64,000 nucleotides of DNA from Firmicutes bacterium ADurb.Bin193 (lineage in GTDB: Bacteria > Bacillota > Clostridia > Monoglobales > Firm-18). Each line of letters starts with the position of its first letter. Positions within the stretch are counted from its first letter, which is position 1. This document shows, in pieces, positions 61,842-64,000 of this stretch. The translations under genes were made by a program, and so were the position numbers. The DNA is taken from positions 37,297 to 101,296 of the forward strand of contig MWCQ01000010.1 of NCBI GenBank assembly GCA_002070105.1, read 5' to 3'. The notes under the pieces were generated by a model. The model ran no database searches, had not been told where the DNA came from, and was given only the letters and a program-made list of their open reading frames with translations.

Positions 61842-62369
61842 TCATTTTTTCCTCATTCCGAAAAAGACAATGGTATATCTTATAAGAGCAAAAAGGCTAA
61901 GCGCAAGGGCGCAGGCAATCATAACAGCCCCTTCGATACCTCCGATATTTCCGCCCGAAATAATAAGCGTAAAGAAAAGTATATAAAAAATCAGCGTCGC
62001 TACCTTTCCGTACCAGTTTGCGCTTATGACAACATCGCTTTTTTTATAAAGGTTGATTCCGCCCAAAACCATAACAAGCTCTTTAACAAACAGAACGCCG
62101 AACACAATCCACATCGGCGAATAGCCCTTTAGGGCTATGCAGAATGCGACGGTAAGCTGGGTAAGCTTGTCGGCAATGGGATCAAAAACAATACCCCACT
62201 TTGTGATAAGATTATATTTCCTCGCTATGTACCCGTCAAGAATGTCGGTAAGCCCCGAAACGGCAAGCACCACAACAGGTATAACAACATCCTCGCCGGA
62301 GAGATAGGTATAAGCAAATACAGGTATAAGGAAAAATCTTACCACGGTCAAAACATTTGGCAAATTCAT
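61842..62369 (-). CDS. pgsA: CDP-alcohol phosphatidyltransferase (PgsA type)
   Basis: A 175-residue membrane enzyme. The catalytic motif DG-x2-AR-x8-G-x3-D-x3-D is readable in LDGYIARKYN and KWGIVFDPIADKL. It most likely makes phosphatidylglycerol phosphate from CDP-diacylglycerol and glycerol-3-phosphate. Another CDP-alcohol transferase activity is possible. ATG 62369 has GGGAG nine bases upstream; a TTG three codons earlier abuts that site. It follows pfkA by 51 bases. Confidence 0.93.
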   Translation of the reverse strand: MNLPNVLTVVRFFLIPVFAYTYLSGEDVVIPVVVLAVSGLTDILDGYIARKYNLITKWGIVFDPIADKLTQLTVAFCIALKGYSPMWIVFGVLFVKELVMVLGGINLYKKSDVVISANWYGKVATLIFYILFFTLIISGGNIGGIEGAVMIACALALSLFALIRYTIVFFGMRKK

Positions 62370-62420
62370 TAAACACAACTCCCTAATGTTTGTCCGCAGA
62401 TTTTTTAACCGAGATTCGTA

Positions 62421-63392
62421 TTATATAGATAGAATTTTCGAAAGCTCAATAAGGTCATCACGAATAATTTTAGGCATATCAAGCCCTTCATAAATATCTA
62501 TATCATAAATCCTGCCGCCCTTAACGCCTATGATACGGTTTCCGATTCCGTCCCTTAAAAGCTCGACGGCATAAGAGCCCATCTGGCTTGCGAAAACTCT
62601 GTCAACAACGGTGGGGCTTCCCCCGCGTTGGACATAGCCTAATATGGTTGTGCGCGTTTCAAGCCCAACCTCAGCCTCTATTCTTTTTTCAAGGTCGCCG
62701 CTGTCCGCGACGCCCTCGGCAAGAATTATGATAAAATGCTTTTTGTTTCTTTTTTTGCCGAGGCTTATGGGCTCGGCAATATCGCGCGTGAAATCAATTT
62801 CTTTTTCGGGAATTAAAACCGCCTCCGCGCCCGTTGCAATCCCTACATTAATAGCAATGTTTCCCGAAGCCCTTCCCATAACCTTAATAATATTACAGCG
62901 TTCGTGGCTTGTTGCGGTGTCTCTTATTTTGTCCACTGCCTCTTTTGCGGTGTTAATGGCGGTGTCAAAGCCGATGCTGTATTCAGTGCACGAAATATCA
63001 TTGTCAATCGTTCCGGGAATTCCGACTGCGGGAAGACCCTCGGTGCATAAATCCCTCGCGCCTCTGAAGGAGCCGTCGCCGCCTATAACAACAATGCCCT
63101 CGATACCGAAATATTTTGAAGTCGAAACGGCGCGCCTTACCCCTTCAATCTGTTTAAACTCCGTGCTTCGCGCGGTCTGAAGAATCGTTCCGCCCCTGTG
63201 CATTATATCGGAAACATCCCGTGCGCTCATCTCAAATATATCGCCGTGGATAAGCCCCTCAAAGCCCTTTCTTATTCCCATGACCTTCATATCGTAATAT
63301 TTTGCTGTGCGGACTACGGCACGGATCGCGGCGTTCATGCCCGGAGCATCTCCGCCGCTTGTCAGCACACCCAGAGTATTTATCCTTGGCAT
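62421..63392 (-). CDS. pfkA: ATP-dependent 6-phosphofructokinase
   Basis: A 323-residue enzyme of standard bacterial length. The phosphate-donor residues are those of ATP enzymes: GGDGS at 104-108 and PGTIDND at 126-132. TSGGDAPGMNAAIRA opens the fold and MGRASGNIAINVGIATGAE binds fructose-6-phosphate. It contrasts with the pyrophosphate type at 23476. ATG 63392 follows AAGGAG; a GTG three codons upstream overlaps the site. It follows the 65-residue orf by 12 bases. Confidence 0.97.
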   Translation of the reverse strand: MPRINTLGVLTSGGDAPGMNAAIRAVVRTAKYYDMKVMGIRKGFEGLIHGDIFEMSARDVSDIMHRGGTILQTARSTEFKQIEGVRRAVSTSKYFGIEGIVVIGGDGSFRGARDLCTEGLPAVGIPGTIDNDISCTEYSIGFDTAINTAKEAVDKIRDTATSHERCNIIKVMGRASGNIAINVGIATGAEAVLIPEKEIDFTRDIAEPISLGKKRNKKHFIIILAEGVADSGDLEKRIEAEVGLETRTTILGYVQRGGSPTVVDRVFASQMGSYAVELLRDGIGNRIIGVKGGRIYDIDIYEGLDMPKIIRDDLIELSKILSI

Positions 63393-63404
63393 TAAAGTCA
63401 CTCC

Positions 63405-63602
63405 TTAAAATTCTATGTCAATAATGATATTGTGAGCTTCCTCAACCTCCGCGGCAGGGACAAGAATTTCATAGCAATTATCGTTTCCGCCCGCATCTTT
63501 TCCGATAAGCTTAACCTTAACAAGCACGCCGCCCTCTTCAAGCGCCTTTTGAATTTTCATTGCCATTTCCTTGCCCTGTGCCATATAGACTACCGTCCAC
63601 AT
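63405..63602 (-). CDS. Small conserved hypothetical protein
   Basis: A 65-residue protein with a compact beta-alpha pattern (WTVVYMAQGKEMAMKIQKALEEGGVLVKVKLIG). The layout resembles DUF2007-like small domains, but this is a weak resemblance. GGGAGTG precedes ATG 63602. It lies between mtrB (gap six bases) and pfkA (gap 12 bases), so it is clearly part of that operon. Confidence 0.75.
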   Translation of the reverse strand: MWTVVYMAQGKEMAMKIQKALEEGGVLVKVKLIGKDAGGNDNCYEILVPAAEVEEAHNIIIDIEF

Positions 63603-63608
63603 GTAAAA

Positions 63609-63836
63609 TCACACTCCCGACTCGATAACCCCGTGTTTGGTATATATAAGAGCCTTTCCCTTTACCTTAATCGCAGATGTATTTTCGGTAAACTGGGCGA
63701 TATAAACTTCCCCCGCATCAAGCTTTTCGGTGTGGTGGAAGCGGGTATCCTTGCCCCTTGTAAGTCCTATTATATTAACGCCGTTTTCCTTTGCAACAAC
63801 AGCAACAAAATCGCCCGTGATATAATCCTCCGACAT
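63609..63836 (-). CDS. mtrB: trp RNA-binding attenuation protein TRAP
   Basis: A 75-residue protein that aligns almost end to end with Bacillus MtrB. Shared blocks are GVN-IGLTRG-DT-FHH-EKLD-GEV-IAQFTE-TSAIKV-G-ALI. Tryptophan-contact residues are kept (Thr in LTRG, Thr in DTRF, Gln and Thr in QFTENTS). The RNA-binding Lys37, Lys56 and Arg58 of Bacillus correspond to Lys38, Lys57 and Lys59, so the triad is KKK. The 11-mer ring binds (G/U)AG repeats in trp leaders when charged with tryptophan. No anti-TRAP or trp operon is seen in the window. Confidence 0.96.
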   Translation of the reverse strand: MSEDYITGDFVAVVAKENGVNIIGLTRGKDTRFHHTEKLDAGEVYIAQFTENTSAIKVKGKALIYTKHGVIESGV

Positions 63837-63865
63837 AACAATCCTTCCTTTCCATACTTTTTACC

Positions 63866-63894
63866 ATTCTATACTAAAACGGGAAAAAAATCAA
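63866..63894 (-). promoter_or_regulatory. Promoter of mtrB
   Basis: Minus-strand TTGATT (complement of 63889-63894) and TAGAAT (complement of 63866-63871) are 17 bases apart, about 30 bases before mtrB. Confidence 0.7.
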
Positions 63895-64000
63895 CAGTTT
63901 ATTTTTTTCAGCACCGTTTCGCAACTGTAGGATTACAATTGATGTGTTACACCTGATAAAAAATAGTAGCGAATAGGGAAGCCAATGTGTTATAGTTGAG
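63895..64000. other. Right-edge region with a repeated ATGTGTTA motif
   Basis: No gene is seen. ATGTGTTACA near 63941 and ATGTGTTATA near 63985 recur in the same direction about 43 bases apart. This might be the end of a mobile element or a promoter region for a gene outside the window. Confidence 0.3.

Noticed and set aside
1..64000. tRNA, rRNA, CRISPR array or prophage
   Set aside because: No cloverleaf, rRNA-like stretch, regular spacer-repeat array or phage structural gene was seen on either strand.

Overview
The window reads as one contiguous chromosome segment of a spore-forming, probably anaerobic member of the Clostridia (Bacillota). The evidence is the spoIIGA-sigE-sigG cluster, a cotJABC spore-coat operon, a V-type ATPase in place of an F-type one, strong Shine-Dalgarno sites (GGAGG) before nearly every gene, and a mixed ATG/GTG/TTG start usage. 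Genus cannot be fixed from this sequence alone. About nine tenths of the genes lie on the minus strand. No rRNA, tRNA, CRISPR array, prophage or intact insertion sequence was recognised. Layout, left to right. 1-8.4 kb: the start of a RodA/FtsW-type SEDS protein with an FHA-domain partner, a secreted beta-propeller protein, a PrsA-like foldase lipoprotein and mfd. 8.5-11.7 kb: icd and aconitase, an oxidative half-cycle towards 2-oxoglutarate with its own promoter. 11.7-17.1 kb: xpt followed by a four-gene BMP/Nup-type ABC importer, best read as purine nucleoside uptake and salvage. 17.2-19.7 kb: sigG, sigE and spoIIGA, with a promoter region that carries a Spo0A-box-like site and a DnaA box. 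19.9-22.3 kb: a second foldase (plus strand) and cotJA-cotJB-cotJC. 22.4-26.8 kb: a more AT-rich accessory stretch holding a membrane protein with a probable CTG start between two exact 38-bp repeats, a PPi-type phosphofructokinase, a mutarotase-like protein and a Phd/RelE toxin-antitoxin pair. 26.8-35.4 kb: a complete nine-gene V-type ATPase operon (H-C-I-K-F-E-A-B-D in transcription order). 35.4-41.3 kb: hom-thrB-lysC-rlmB-ACT-UPF0210, which runs into the ATPase genes with only short gaps. 41.4-41.7 kb: a 6S RNA gene with a consensus promoter and terminator. 41.7-50.7 kb: ruvX, a UPF0473 protein, an ABC exporter, rsmA, a large secreted protein with a nucleoside-hydrolase-like core, a class B penicillin-binding protein and an RluD-like pseudouridine synthase. 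50.8-52.2 kb: a cation/proton antiporter preceded by a clear fluoride riboswitch with an overlapping terminator. 52.2-58.5 kb: alaS-HIT-uppP-ftsK. 58.6-61 kb: serC-serA. 61-64 kb: small proteins, then mtrB (TRAP)-orf-pfkA-pgsA. How they work together: housekeeping functions dominate (translation, envelope, amino acid synthesis, glycolysis, energy coupling), with sporulation control in the middle. The most notable points are the fluoride-sensing RNA in front of an antiporter rather than a CrcB channel, the 6S RNA with its stacked hairpins, TRAP in a clostridial setting, the secreted nucleoside-hydrolase-like protein, and the repeat-bounded CTG-start membrane gene. Gene starts were adjusted wherever a ribosome-binding site clearly favoured an internal start; such cases are stated in each entry.
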